Part shown: in pieces, positions 1 to 6,205 of the stretch
Layout: each line of letters opens with the position of its first letter
Numbering within the stretch: the stretch's first letter is position 1
DNA from: Thermoplasmatota archaeon
GTDB lineage: Archaea; Thermoplasmatota; E2; DHVEG-1
Direction of reading: 5' to 3'
Length of the DNA: 8,230 bases
Assembly (NCBI GenBank): GCA_030609445.1
Contig: JAUWCF010000033.1
Span: 1-8,230 of the forward strand
The notes under the pieces: generated by a model
What the model was told of the DNA's origin: nothing
Databases searched by the model: none
The model's input: the letters and a program-made list of their open reading frames with translations, nothing else
Translations under genes and position numbers: made by a program

Positions 1-2532
1 ATTTTTTGCATTTCGAAGAGCCATACCAACAGTAGCATCACCTTCTATTAGATTTAACATGTAATCCTCTGCAATAAGAGACCCGAAATGAAGGTCAGGA
101 AATTCTTTTTTTACAATATAATCTAACGATGTTTTAACAAATTCTCTTGGTTTTATTCCTGGGAAGACTAAGCCTTGATGTCGGGTTGGTGCAACAATTG
201 CGTTGACGCCGGCATGAAGATACGCCTGAGTCAAACAATTCTCAGGCAGTAATCCATCTATTCTGCCAGTGATGCAGCTTTGAAGAAACATTGTGCTCGG
301 TCCAAATTCCATGTTTTCAACATGTCTTACTGTATATGCCCCATGCAGGGATAGGCCACTTCTCATACCTTTTGGGCTAAATGGCCTGGAAAGCCATGAT
401 ATCGGCGGGAAGCCTCTTGAGTCAAGCAGGAGATCTCCCATTTCACATAGATAATACATTCCATGCCCCATGGCATAGATGAAGCTGCTGTTTTGCTGAT
501 AATCCCCACCTTTTACAATTCGTTCTCCGCTAAGCATTTCGATAAAATGTGGGAAGAGAATATGAGAGCGTTTCGTATTTTTTGCTAAATTTTTGAATCC
601 TTCTCTTTGTGACGCAGTTAAAAACGTATTTTTAACGTCATATCCTCCTTTTTTCATGTTTTCTGAGAGCCTTAAATTTACAAAAAGTGTCTCACCGGAT
701 GGCCATTTTGTTGCTTCTTCTTTTGGTAGCTGCATCATCGCGTTGAGTAGTGGGCTTATAACTGGTAGAAATCGTGATTCAATACTTGCACAGGTTTGAA
801 CTGTAGCTGTATTCTTCCAAGAATCACGCTTTTCAATAATGTTTTCATAAAACAATGTTCTTGCAATTAACGCTGAGCAGTCTTCAGCATCCCAGGAGGT
901 AATTCTTCCAACTGCATTTTCCATAAATGGATAATCGGTAAACTCGTCGTTTTCTAAATCATATGAATCTGGATCGATGTTGCCGTAGATAAAATCGTTT
1001 GGAAGCCCAAAACCTTTTATCGCCATATTCCCGTGGCTGTGATTTGATGAATAGTAAAACATCGGTATCATTGTTGTGTCTCCGAGTATTGCAATATAAA
1101 TAGGTTCTTTTGTATAATGATCTCGTAAAAGTTTTGTTTCATCAGTTGGAATACCGGTGATTTTAGCTAGCAAATCATTAAGCTGCTTGTGTATAGTTAA
1201 AACATGTTCGTTACAGTGTGATATCAAGCGTCCATTTTCAGCAGGATAAACACTTCCCGAAATACTAATTGTTTCGTCTCCCGCAAATGCAAAACTCGTA
1301 TTTGCAAAAATAATTCCCTTGTAATATGCTGTTAGATAAGGAGATAACGATGATAGATTATTCATCAAGGGTTGCACTGGTTTATCTATTCTTTCAACTG
1401 TAATTTCTAATTTATATTCTCCTTCTGTGTTTGAAAACCATTTTCCTATGACTTGGGCTGTGTAATCTCCAGGTTTGTTATGTGTGATAGTTTCAGCGTG
1501 TACTCTATCTTCAACAATATCGTTATTTTGGATTTCAGGTAGACCTGCCTGTGTGGTTGTATACATCCTTGTATTTCCGTCAGGGTCATTAATAACAAGC
1601 ATGACTTCATCGCCAAGTTCGCTGACATGTTCAGAATTTTTATTTACTAAATCTATTTTTATCCGTGCATATTTGTACTTTTCAGGAACTGTAAATGTGT
1701 GGGACTTTGAAGAATCTTTAAATAAATTGTTTATAGATTGAGCTGGAAGTATAACATTTGAGGAGGTCGTATCTTCAAACTCATAGCAAACTTCATCTAG
1801 CACTGTAACGTCTGTTACATCTAGAGGGTTGGAGATGGTGACATAACCAACTCCTCCGAATCGTTTGTTTATAAAACGTATGAGCAGATCGTTTATCTCC
1901 TCGATATTTTCAAATTTGTGGGTTTTTCCATATGCATCCAGATTTCCACAAATAAACGTATAATTCACACTAAGTTTTTCCAGTTGAGCCTCTATGTTTT
2001 CAATACTATCTGTCACAAATATTGGAATATTAAGATAACTTGCCAGTGGAGCAGCAACTATGCCCATTTCATATCCAGTTTGACTATTTTCAATAATTAA
2101 CGTAGCATTAGATGTTTTCCAAACGTTACTCAGCTCTATGGACATCTTTTCTGGCGAATTAGTCTCTATTTTGTTATATAAAGCAGAATAAAGATCTTTG
2201 AATCTAGTGGTTGTTTCTGATGGATTCTTTATATCTTGAATTAGAAGTGGTTGAACATACCTCTTGGTTTCATCATAATACAATGAGATGGGGGTGGCGA
2301 TTACTGCATAAAAGGGATTATCTTTGCTAACAATAGTGGGTATGGCATTCTGGAGTCGTTGTGATTGCATTTTTTCAATTGTTTCTAAATCAAACTTTGT
2401 TATAATGTTAAATGGCTCCAAAACAGATTCTGGTTCTATGTCAATATCTTTTTTTTCTTCTGTTTTCTCAAGGCAACCTGTTAGACATAGCAACAACAAA
2501 ACTGTAAGAACTCCAAATTTTTTCGAAACCAT
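1..2532 (-). CDS. Secreted lipoprotein with gingipain-like C25 cysteine peptidase domain (C-terminus outside window)
   Basis: The frame is open for 844 codons from ATG 2532 to the window edge without a stop or frameshift. Residues 1-20 form a lipoprotein signal with lipobox LTGC (Cys20), followed by a charged linker, so the protein should be anchored outside the membrane. Residues about 145-200 (GIVAAPLASYLNIPIFVTD, then FICGN) resemble a cell-wall-binding-2 type repeat. About 275-380 is a beta-sandwich-like stretch (INDPDGN, KPGDYTAQV). From about 475 the C25 pattern appears: YIAILGD..MIP (479-490), NDFIYG..D (512-520), VGRI (541-544) and YEN (562-564). The likely catalytic dyad is His690 in AMGHG and Cys753 in LQSCITG. 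The 63-residue His-Cys spacing is wider than in gingipain R, implying an insertion. At least six N-glycosylation sequons (N142, N190, N392, N411, N497, N681) suit a surface protein. The likely role is extracellular protein cleavage; the family assignment is firm, the substrate unknown. Confidence 0.85.
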   Translation of the reverse strand, partial: MVSKKFGVLTVLLLLCLTGCLEKTEEKKDIDIEPESVLEPFNIITKFDLETIEKMQSQRLQNAIPTIVSKDNPFYAVIATPISLYYDETKRYVQPLLIQDIKNPSETTTRFKDLYSALYNKIETNSPEKMSIELSNVWKTSNATLIIENSQTGYEMGIVAAPLASYLNIPIFVTDSIENIEAQLEKLSVNYTFICGNLDAYGKTHKFENIEEINDLLIRFINKRFGGVGYVTISNPLDVTDVTVLDEVCYEFEDTTSSNVILPAQSINNLFKDSSKSHTFTVPEKYKYARIKIDLVNKNSEHVSELGDEVMLVINDPDGNTRMYTTTQAGLPEIQNNDIVEDRVHAETITHNKPGDYTAQVIGKWFSNTEGEYKLEITVERIDKPVQPLMNNLSSLSPYLTAYYKGIIFANTSFAFAGDETISISGSVYPAENGRLISHCNEHVLTIHKQLNDLLAKITGIPTDETKLLRDHYTKEPIYIAILGDTTMIPMFYYSSNHSHGNMAIKGFGLPNDFIYGNIDPDSYDLENDEFTDYPFMENAVGRITSWDAEDCSALIARTLFYENIIEKRDSWKNTATVQTCASIESRFLPVISPLLNAMMQLPKEEATKWPSGETLFVNLRLSENMKKGGYDVKNTFLTASQREGFKNLAKNTKRSHILFPHFIEMLSGERIVKGGDYQQNSSFIYAMGHGMYYLCEMGDLLLDSRGFPPISWLSRPFSPKGMRSGLSLHGAYTVRHVENMEFGPSTMFLQSCITGRIDGLLPENCLTQAYLHAGVNAIVAPTRHQGLVFPGIKPREFVKTSLDYIVKKEFPDLHFGSLIAEDYMLNLIEGDATVGMALRNAKN

Positions 2533-2540
2533 TCTTTTCC

Positions 2541-2570
2541 AACACTATATAATTATACATTTATATAAAT
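2541..2570 (-). promoter_or_regulatory. Predicted archaeal promoter of the C25 lipoprotein gene
   Basis: On the minus strand a TATA-like box ATTTATATAA (complement of 2561-2570) lies about 30-38 bp before the ATG at 2532. Counting about 25 bp downstream puts the transcription start near 2540, giving a leader of under 10 nt. No SD motif precedes the ATG, which fits near-leaderless translation. It implies that this gene is transcribed separately from the nik operon that ends 87 bp upstream. Confidence 0.45.
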
Positions 2571-2619
2571 CATTTCTATGCTACTTGTAAAGATAGAAAT
2601 ACATAAAGGATGTAAGTAT

Positions 2620-3489
2620 CTAAACATGTGATAAAATCTTCTTTTCTTCAGCTTCAGAAGTCGCTTTCTTTATCTTTTCTCTATGCTTTTTTATCCCATG
2701 GCTATCAAAATTATTTCTTATCATAAAAACAGCATCATCACCTAACAGCGTAATCACTGTAGGTTCCTCTAAACCATGAGAGTTGAGAAGTTCAACATTG
2801 GTTAATATATCCTCAGCTTTACCCGTTCCAACAACTCTACCTTTATCCATCAAGATGGCTTTATCACAGATTTCAAGCAACATTTCGATATCATGTGATG
2901 CAATGATTTTAGTTGATTTGAGCGTTTTAAGAGTTTCAATTATACGTCTCCTCCCTCCAGGATCAAGATTTGACGTTGGCTCATCAAGAAGAAGAATATC
3001 GGGTTTCATTGAAAGAACAGTAGCAACTGATATCCTTTTTTTCTCACCAAAACTCAGATGATGTGGACATCTTTCTTCGAAACCAGCAAGACCAACCTTT
3101 TGAAGAGCTATATGCACTCGTTTTTTTACTTTTTCTTCTGAAAACCCCATATTTATCGGACCAAAAGCAACATCGTCAAAAACTGTTGACATAAACAATT
3201 GATCATCAGGATCCTGAAAAACAACGCCAACTTTTTTTCTAATATCTCTCACATTTTTTTTATTTAAGGCTATTCCTGCGATTGTAATGCAACCGTTCTC
3301 ATTTTCTATAACTCCGTTAAGATGCAAAAGTAATGTTGATTTCCCTGCACCGTTTTGACCGACAAGAGCAACAGTTTCACCTTTAGATATCTCAAAACAT
3401 ACATCATGTAATGCAGGTGTATCATCAGGATAGATGTAACTTAGATTTTTGACAACAACGTCCTTTTTCTTAGATGCCATAAGTATCAT
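2620..3489 (-). CDS. nikO: Nickel ECF transporter ATPase NikO (CbiO family)
   Basis: This is the cytoplasmic ATP-hydrolysing subunit of the nickel energy-coupling-factor importer. It has the complete ABC motif set in order: Walker [10 protein letters not shown] (44-52), Q-loop Gln92 within [10 protein letters not shown] as typical of CbiO/EcfA, signature LSFGE (145-149), Walker B ILLLDE (165-170), D-loop SNLD and switch His199. At 289 residues it is the usual size, with a lysine/glutamate-rich C-terminal tail (about 265-285). The start is ambiguous: ATG 3489 (20-nt overlap with nikQ) or ATG 3480 (11-nt overlap); neither has a clear SD motif, so it is probably translated by coupling. Only one ATPase gene is present, so it likely forms a homodimer. 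The sequence alone cannot separate cobalt from nickel; NikR and NikL next door favour nickel. Confidence 0.93.
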   Translation of the reverse strand: MILMASKKKDVVVKNLSYIYPDDTPALHDVCFEISKGETVALVGQNGAGKSTLLLHLNGVIENENGCITIAGIALNKKNVRDIRKKVGVVFQDPDDQLFMSTVFDDVAFGPINMGFSEEKVKKRVHIALQKVGLAGFEERCPHHLSFGEKKRISVATVLSMKPDILLLDEPTSNLDPGGRRRIIETLKTLKSTKIIASHDIEMLLEICDKAILMDKGRVVGTGKAEDILTNVELLNSHGLEEPTVITLLGDDAVFMIRNNFDSHGIKKHREKIKKATSEAEEKKILSHV

Positions 3490-4261
3490 ACACGTCGAGT
3501 ATTTTTGTCAACACAATTACATGAAGTGACAGTGACCAAATAATAATCAGGGAACATTTTATCGCATCTTTTTTCGTCATTTTAAATGAATGTAGTGTTT
3601 TCATGTCTCCATTGTAGCCACGGGAAAGCATTGCAGTTCTTATCCGTTCTCCTCGTTCGTAGCTGCGTACCAGTGTCATCCCGATGACGTTACTTAGAAC
3701 ATGAAGGTGCAGTATACGTGATTTTTTTCCAACGTTTCGTGATGAAACTGATCGAAGCGCTCGTTGAAACTCGTTTGAAACAACAAAGACATATCTATAG
3801 ACGAAAGAAATCATTTGAACAAGTTTCTTTGGCAGTTTGAAATGTTCAAGTGTTTTTATAAACGTCACAAACTTCATTGTGGAAAGCATCGGGAAGATAA
3901 GCAGCATCACTGAAAATGCTTTAAGAGAAATCAGGCATGCAAGCAAAATTCCTTCTTGATATACATAAAGAAATCCAAAAGATAACACAGTCTTTCCAGG
4001 TACTGTAAATGGAAGAACAATTAGTACTGCAAAGATAAAAAGTGCTACCCATTTAAATCGTTTTAAAATAAATAGCAATGGTATTTTTGAAAGAAATGTT
4101 AGAATAATTGTGCTTATGAGGGCTATCACTAAAACTTTGATGTCGTTAAGTAGTACAATTGAGAAAATTAGGAAGAGAAAACAAATTATTTTTGCTCGTG
4201 GATCAAAACTATGAAACGGAGATTTTAAGTATGCATACTTGTCGATATCAAAATGCGTCAT
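3470..4261 (-). CDS. nikQ: Nickel ECF transporter transmembrane coupling subunit NikQ (CbiQ/EcfT family)
   Basis: This integral membrane protein links the ATPase to the substrate-capture subunit NikM. It has the conserved N-terminal DPRAKI, several hydrophobic helices, and near the C-terminus the two arginine-containing coupling motifs of EcfT proteins: RSYERGER (about 199-206) and AMLSRGY (about 210-216). An upstream in-frame ATG at 4291 would add ten residues. I choose ATG 4261 because it overlaps the nikL stop as ATGA and has GGGAAG five bases upstream, and because the N-terminus then matches family length (263 residues). The end overlaps the start of nikO, so the two are probably translationally coupled. 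Confidence 0.93.
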   Translation of the reverse strand: MTHFDIDKYAYLKSPFHSFDPRAKIICFLFLIFSIVLLNDIKVLVIALISTIILTFLSKIPLLFILKRFKWVALFIFAVLIVLPFTVPGKTVLSFGFLYVYQEGILLACLISLKAFSVMLLIFPMLSTMKFVTFIKTLEHFKLPKKLVQMISFVYRYVFVVSNEFQRALRSVSSRNVGKKSRILHLHVLSNVIGMTLVRSYERGERIRTAMLSRGYNGDMKTLHSFKMTKKDAIKCSLIIIWSLSLHVIVLTKILDVYDTYGI

Positions 4262-4716
4262 TTTTTCTTCCCAGCGTTTTTTGTTTTCCAAGAACTATAG
4301 AGACTTGCAATACCTGCAAGTCCTAAAAGGTATCCAAGTCCAGCGATCACTTGAAACGGTAAAAAAGCATCATCTGCCTTACAATCAGCAGAACCACCAA
4401 TGGTTACAGAGTCTTTATGTCCAACCTGCTCTACTTCAACAGTCATGTTTTCTGAGTCAACATCTTCTGTTATATCAAAACTAAATCTTCCATCTTCATC
4501 TGTTGTCCCCGTAAGATATATTCCTCCATCTGATGTGTATACAGTAATTTCTGCATTTTTTGCAGCCTTTCCATCAGCAAAGTATGCCTCAACTGTGATG
4601 GTCTGTTGTACTACATCAAGATAAATTCTATGGGCGCTAACAGAAACGGAAGCTGTTGTTAAAAGCAGAAGAGTCAGACATATAATTTTAAGGATTTTTT
4701 TCTTGTTTTTCTTCAT
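4258..4716 (-). CDS. nikL: NikL-type auxiliary component of the nickel ECF transporter (exported Ig-like domain plus C-terminal membrane anchor)
   Basis: This gene sits between nikM and nikQ, where cobalt systems carry cbiN. The 152-residue product has a lysine-rich signal peptide ending in SVSA (25-28), then a beta-rich domain of about 80 residues with VEAYFADGKAAKNAEITVY and TGTTDEDGRFSFDI. This is the pattern of NikL/CbiL-like accessory proteins of nickel importers. A conserved-looking VGHKD (His100) and one cysteine (Cys112) follow, then a C-terminal membrane segment (about 119-140) and basic tail. If signal peptidase cuts after Ala28, the mature protein begins with His29, a potential metal ligand. 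ATG 4716 overlaps the nikM stop as ATGA, with GGTGA four bases upstream. Alternative: a divergent CbiN, but CbiN lacks the Ig-like domain. Confidence 0.75.
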   Translation of the reverse strand: MKKNKKKILKIICLTLLLLTTASVSVSAHRIYLDVVQQTITVEAYFADGKAAKNAEITVYTSDGGIYLTGTTDEDGRFSFDITEDVDSENMTVEVEQVGHKDSVTIGGSADCKADDAFLPFQVIAGLGYLLGLAGIASLYSSWKTKNAGKKK

Positions 4717-5327
4717 TTTTTCACCACTACTAACATTTCAGGTTTCACTCTTTTTAGAAACCCTGCAATTCCTCCAACCAGTATTGTTTCAATAACGATG
4801 ACTGGGATATGAGCTGCTACAAGTATTACAATCAAACCAATAAGTTCTGCTCCAGTCAACATAAGAGCAATGGATGTAAATAGTACTGCAAGAAATATTG
4901 CAGTTCCTCCCGCAAGACTTCCTCCTAAAACATATCTTTGTTTCCATGATGTTTTTTTTATCACAACTGTAAAAATCCCGTAGGATATAAGTGCTGGTAG
5001 TCCCATAGTAAGAGAGTTAATACCTATGGTTGTTACTCCTCCATGTTGGAAGAGAAATGCTTGTAGGAGAACTGCGAGAAAAACAGCTGGAAACGCACCT
5101 AGGCCAAGTAGTATTCCTGCAAGACCTGCAAATATGAGATGTACGCTAGATGGCCCTATGGGGATGTGAAGTAATGATGCGACAAAAACTGCTGAGGCGA
5201 CAAGTGATATTTTTGGTATTTCTTCTGTTTTTATCTTTGACAGTGTGTATGCTAAAAGAAAGCCTGTTAGTATAAAGCCAAGGATCCATATTTCTGGTGC
5301 GAGAATTCCATCTGCTATGTGTACCAT
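4713..5327 (-). CDS. nikM: Nickel-binding membrane subunit NikM of the ECF transporter (CbiM family)
   Basis: This multi-helix membrane protein selects and carries the metal. It shows the CbiM/NikM landmarks: N-terminal MVHIADGILAPE, LHIPIGPSSVHL (about 53-64, containing the family's second histidine ligand near His63), and LQAFLFQHGGVTTIGIN (about 88-104). An ATG at 5348 would add seven residues, but ATG 5327 gives the family N-terminus and has GGAGGA at 5338-5343, ten bases upstream. In characterised NikM/CbiM proteins the metal is held by the N-terminus, His2 and a later histidine. Here Val is inserted after Met, so methionine removal would make the histidine residue 2 again. It is 204 residues, the minimal form without an added C-terminal domain, and the first gene of the nikM-L-Q-O operon. 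Confidence 0.93.
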   Translation of the reverse strand: MVHIADGILAPEIWILGFILTGFLLAYTLSKIKTEEIPKISLVASAVFVASLLHIPIGPSSVHLIFAGLAGILLGLGAFPAVFLAVLLQAFLFQHGGVTTIGINSLTMGLPALISYGIFTVVIKKTSWKQRYVLGGSLAGGTAIFLAVLFTSIALMLTGAELIGLIVILVAAHIPVIVIETILVGGIAGFLKRVKPEMLVVVKK

Positions 5328-5337
5328 TATTGTTTTT

Positions 5338-5343
5338 TCCTCC
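5338..5343 (-). promoter_or_regulatory. Shine-Dalgarno sequence deciding the nikM start
   Basis: GGAGGA on the minus strand lies ten bases before ATG 5327 and just inside the alternative longer frame that begins at 5348. Its position argues that the longer start is not used and that NikM begins MVHIADG. Confidence 0.7.
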
Positions 5344-5362
5344 ACCATAATACGATTCTTAA

Positions 5363-5398
5363 ATTCGTGCTACGACGTATTAAAATATTATTTATAAG
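5363..5398 (-). promoter_or_regulatory. Predicted nikM promoter with overlapping operator copy 1
   Basis: On the minus strand a TATA-like CTTATAAAT (complement of 5390-5398) predicts transcription starting near 5368. The 13-mer ATTCGTGCTACGA (5363-5375, a near-palindrome around its centre) covers that start, a place where a bound repressor would block transcription. The leader to ATG 5327 would be about 40 nt and holds the SD motif. A second inverted repeat, TAATACG at 5348-5354 and CGTATTA at 5376-5382, encloses this operator copy. Confidence 0.5.
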
Positions 5399-5414
5399 AT
5401 TTTTGGTAACAAAA

Positions 5415-5445
5415 AATTTATATTCGTGCCACGATTATCTGTTAA
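5415..5445 (+). promoter_or_regulatory. Predicted nikR promoter with operator copy 2
   Basis: The TATA-like AATTTATA (5415-5422) predicts a transcription start near 5445, about ten bases before ATG 5456, with no SD motif, so nikR is probably nearly leaderless. Immediately after the TATA box is ATTCGTGCCACGA (5422-5434), whose last eleven bases are a perfect palindrome (TCGTG-C-CACGA). It differs by one base from the copy at the nikM promoter. This arrangement suggests that one regulator, most simply NikR, controls both directions. Confidence 0.5.
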
Positions 5446-5455
5446 ATGTGTTACC

Positions 5456-5866
5456 ATGGAAAAAATAACGAGATTTGGCGTATCAATTGAACCTGATCTT
5501 CTTAAAAAATTTGATAAAGTCATCAAGAAGAAAGGCTATGAAAACCGTTCAGAAGCAATACGAGACATCATAAGAAAAAATCTTATAGCTGAAAAAACTG
5601 AAGATCCAAACACAGAAGCAATAGGGACCTTAACCATGATATATGATCATCATACTGGAAATTTAACAAACAGACTTCTTGATTTACAGCACCACCATTA
5701 TAAAGAAATTCTGACAACAACACACATCCATGTTGATCATGATAACTGCCTGGAAGTACTTGTCTTAAAAGGAAAAACCAGAAATATTCAAAAACTTGCA
5801 GACAATATTAAATCATTAAAAGGAATAAAACATGGAGAACTCGTCATTACCGAAAGCAAACTATAA
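5456..5866 (+). CDS. nikR: Nickel-responsive regulator NikR
   Basis: This 136-residue transcription factor represses nickel uptake when Ni(II) is abundant. Residues 1-45 are the ribbon-helix-helix DNA-binding domain (ITRFGVSIE strand, then helices containing NRSEAIRDIIR). The rest is the ACT-like nickel-binding domain. All four high-affinity ligands line up with E. coli NikR His76, His87, His89 and Cys95: here His79 (first of QHHHY), His90, His92 (THIHVDHDNC) and Cys98, with identical spacing. An in-frame GTG at 5426 would add ten residues, but that extension would run through the operator palindrome; ATG 5456 gives the family-typical MEKITRFGVS. The gene diverges from nikM, so it most likely controls that operon and itself. 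Confidence 0.95.
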   Translation: MEKITRFGVSIEPDLLKKFDKVIKKKGYENRSEAIRDIIRKNLIAEKTEDPNTEAIGTLTMIYDHHTGNLTNRLLDLQHHHYKEILTTTHIHVDHDNCLEVLVLKGKTRNIQKLADNIKSLKGIKHGELVITESKL

Positions 5867-5878
5867 TTTTTATTTCTG
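5867..5878 (+). terminator. T-rich tract between convergent nikR and DUF1858 genes
   Basis: Right after the nikR TAA stop the plus strand reads TTTTTATTTCTG, the kind of oligo-T run that ends archaeal transcripts. The stop codons of the two convergent genes are only three bases apart, so nikR termination must lie inside the 3' end of the facing gene. There is no hairpin. Confidence 0.35.
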
Positions 5879-6076
5879 TATTGATGCGTTAAGATCTTTT
5901 ACAAAAGTTTTGACATCGACGCCATGAACTGCAGCAATATCACTAAGCTTCTCATAAGATGCCGCGGTACAGCCGATGCAACCCATATTGTATTTTGCAA
6001 ACACCGATGCAGCCTCTGGATATTTTTCAATTACTTCTTTTATATTCATGTCTTCTGTGATAGTGCCTTCTGCCAT
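5870..6076 (-). CDS. DUF1858-domain small CxxC protein
   Basis: This 68-residue protein matches the DUF1858 (ScdA N-terminal-like) pattern: ITEDMNIKEVIEKYPEAASVF, then KYNMGCIGC (Cys33 and Cys36) and a C-terminal helix with HGVDVKTFVKDLN. The domain is usually found alone in anaerobes or joined to redox or metal-cofactor proteins; its biochemical role is unsettled, with metal or redox chemistry at the CxxC as the common guess. ATG 6076 is chosen over TTG 6088 because GGTGA (6082-6086) is correctly spaced before it. It faces nikR tail to tail with three bases between stop codons. Location beside a nickel regulon is suggestive but the gene has its own promoter. Confidence 0.85.
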   Translation of the reverse strand: MAEGTITEDMNIKEVIEKYPEAASVFAKYNMGCIGCTAASYEKLSDIAAVHGVDVKTFVKDLNASIQK

Positions 6077-6081
6077 ATTTT

Positions 6082-6123
6082 TCACCAATTTTAAAACTCG
6101 AAATTAATATCTATCATATAATA
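6082..6123 (-). promoter_or_regulatory. Predicted promoter and ribosome binding site of the DUF1858 gene
   Basis: A minus-strand TATA-like TATTATATG (complement of 6115-6123) predicts a start near 6093. The short leader contains GGTGA (complement of 6082-6086) five bases before ATG 6076. The AT-rich core is nearly symmetric and could also serve a plus-strand transcript running into the GC-rich island beginning at 6127. Confidence 0.4.
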
Positions 6124-6126
6124 TTT

Positions 6127-6205
6127 GCCCCCGTATGGTGTGAGGAGAACCGGACGGCGGTTCCGGAAAAGGAGAAAAAATGTGATGGGTGCGACTCCGT
6201 CCGGT
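6127..6205. other. GC-rich island with 9-bp perfect inverted repeat: candidate structured RNA or mobile-element remnant
   Basis: By hand count about 47 of 79 bases are G or C, in the middle of very AT-rich flanks. ACCGGACGG (6149-6157) and CCGTCCGGT (6197-6205) are perfect inverted repeats separated by 39 bases. A competing local hairpin pairs GAACCG (6147-6152) with CGGTTC (6158-6163). GCCCCC (6127-6132) could pair with GGGTGC (6187-6192) with one mismatch, which would form a pseudoknot with the long stem. I do not recognise a known riboswitch, SRP RNA, RNase P or tRNA in it. The strand is undecided; on the plus strand AT-rich TATA-like sequence at about 6102-6124 could start it. It lies in a 263-bp gap without a convincing gene; the remaining part (6206-6339) is AT-rich and holds only the degenerate frame described separately. 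Confidence 0.4.

Noticed and set aside
593..2590. Several short plus-strand open frames (60-88 codons)
   Set aside because: They are shadows of the continuous 844-codon minus-strand C25 gene, which carries family motifs throughout.
5426..5455. GTG start adding ten residues to NikR
   Set aside because: The extension would be coded by the operator palindrome, and family NikR proteins start at the position of ATG 5456.
6149..6163. ACGG-containing hairpin loop resembling guanidine-II (mini-ykkC) riboswitch hairpins
   Set aside because: The loop is five bases rather than the ACGR tetraloop, and no second matching hairpin or guanidine exporter gene is present.
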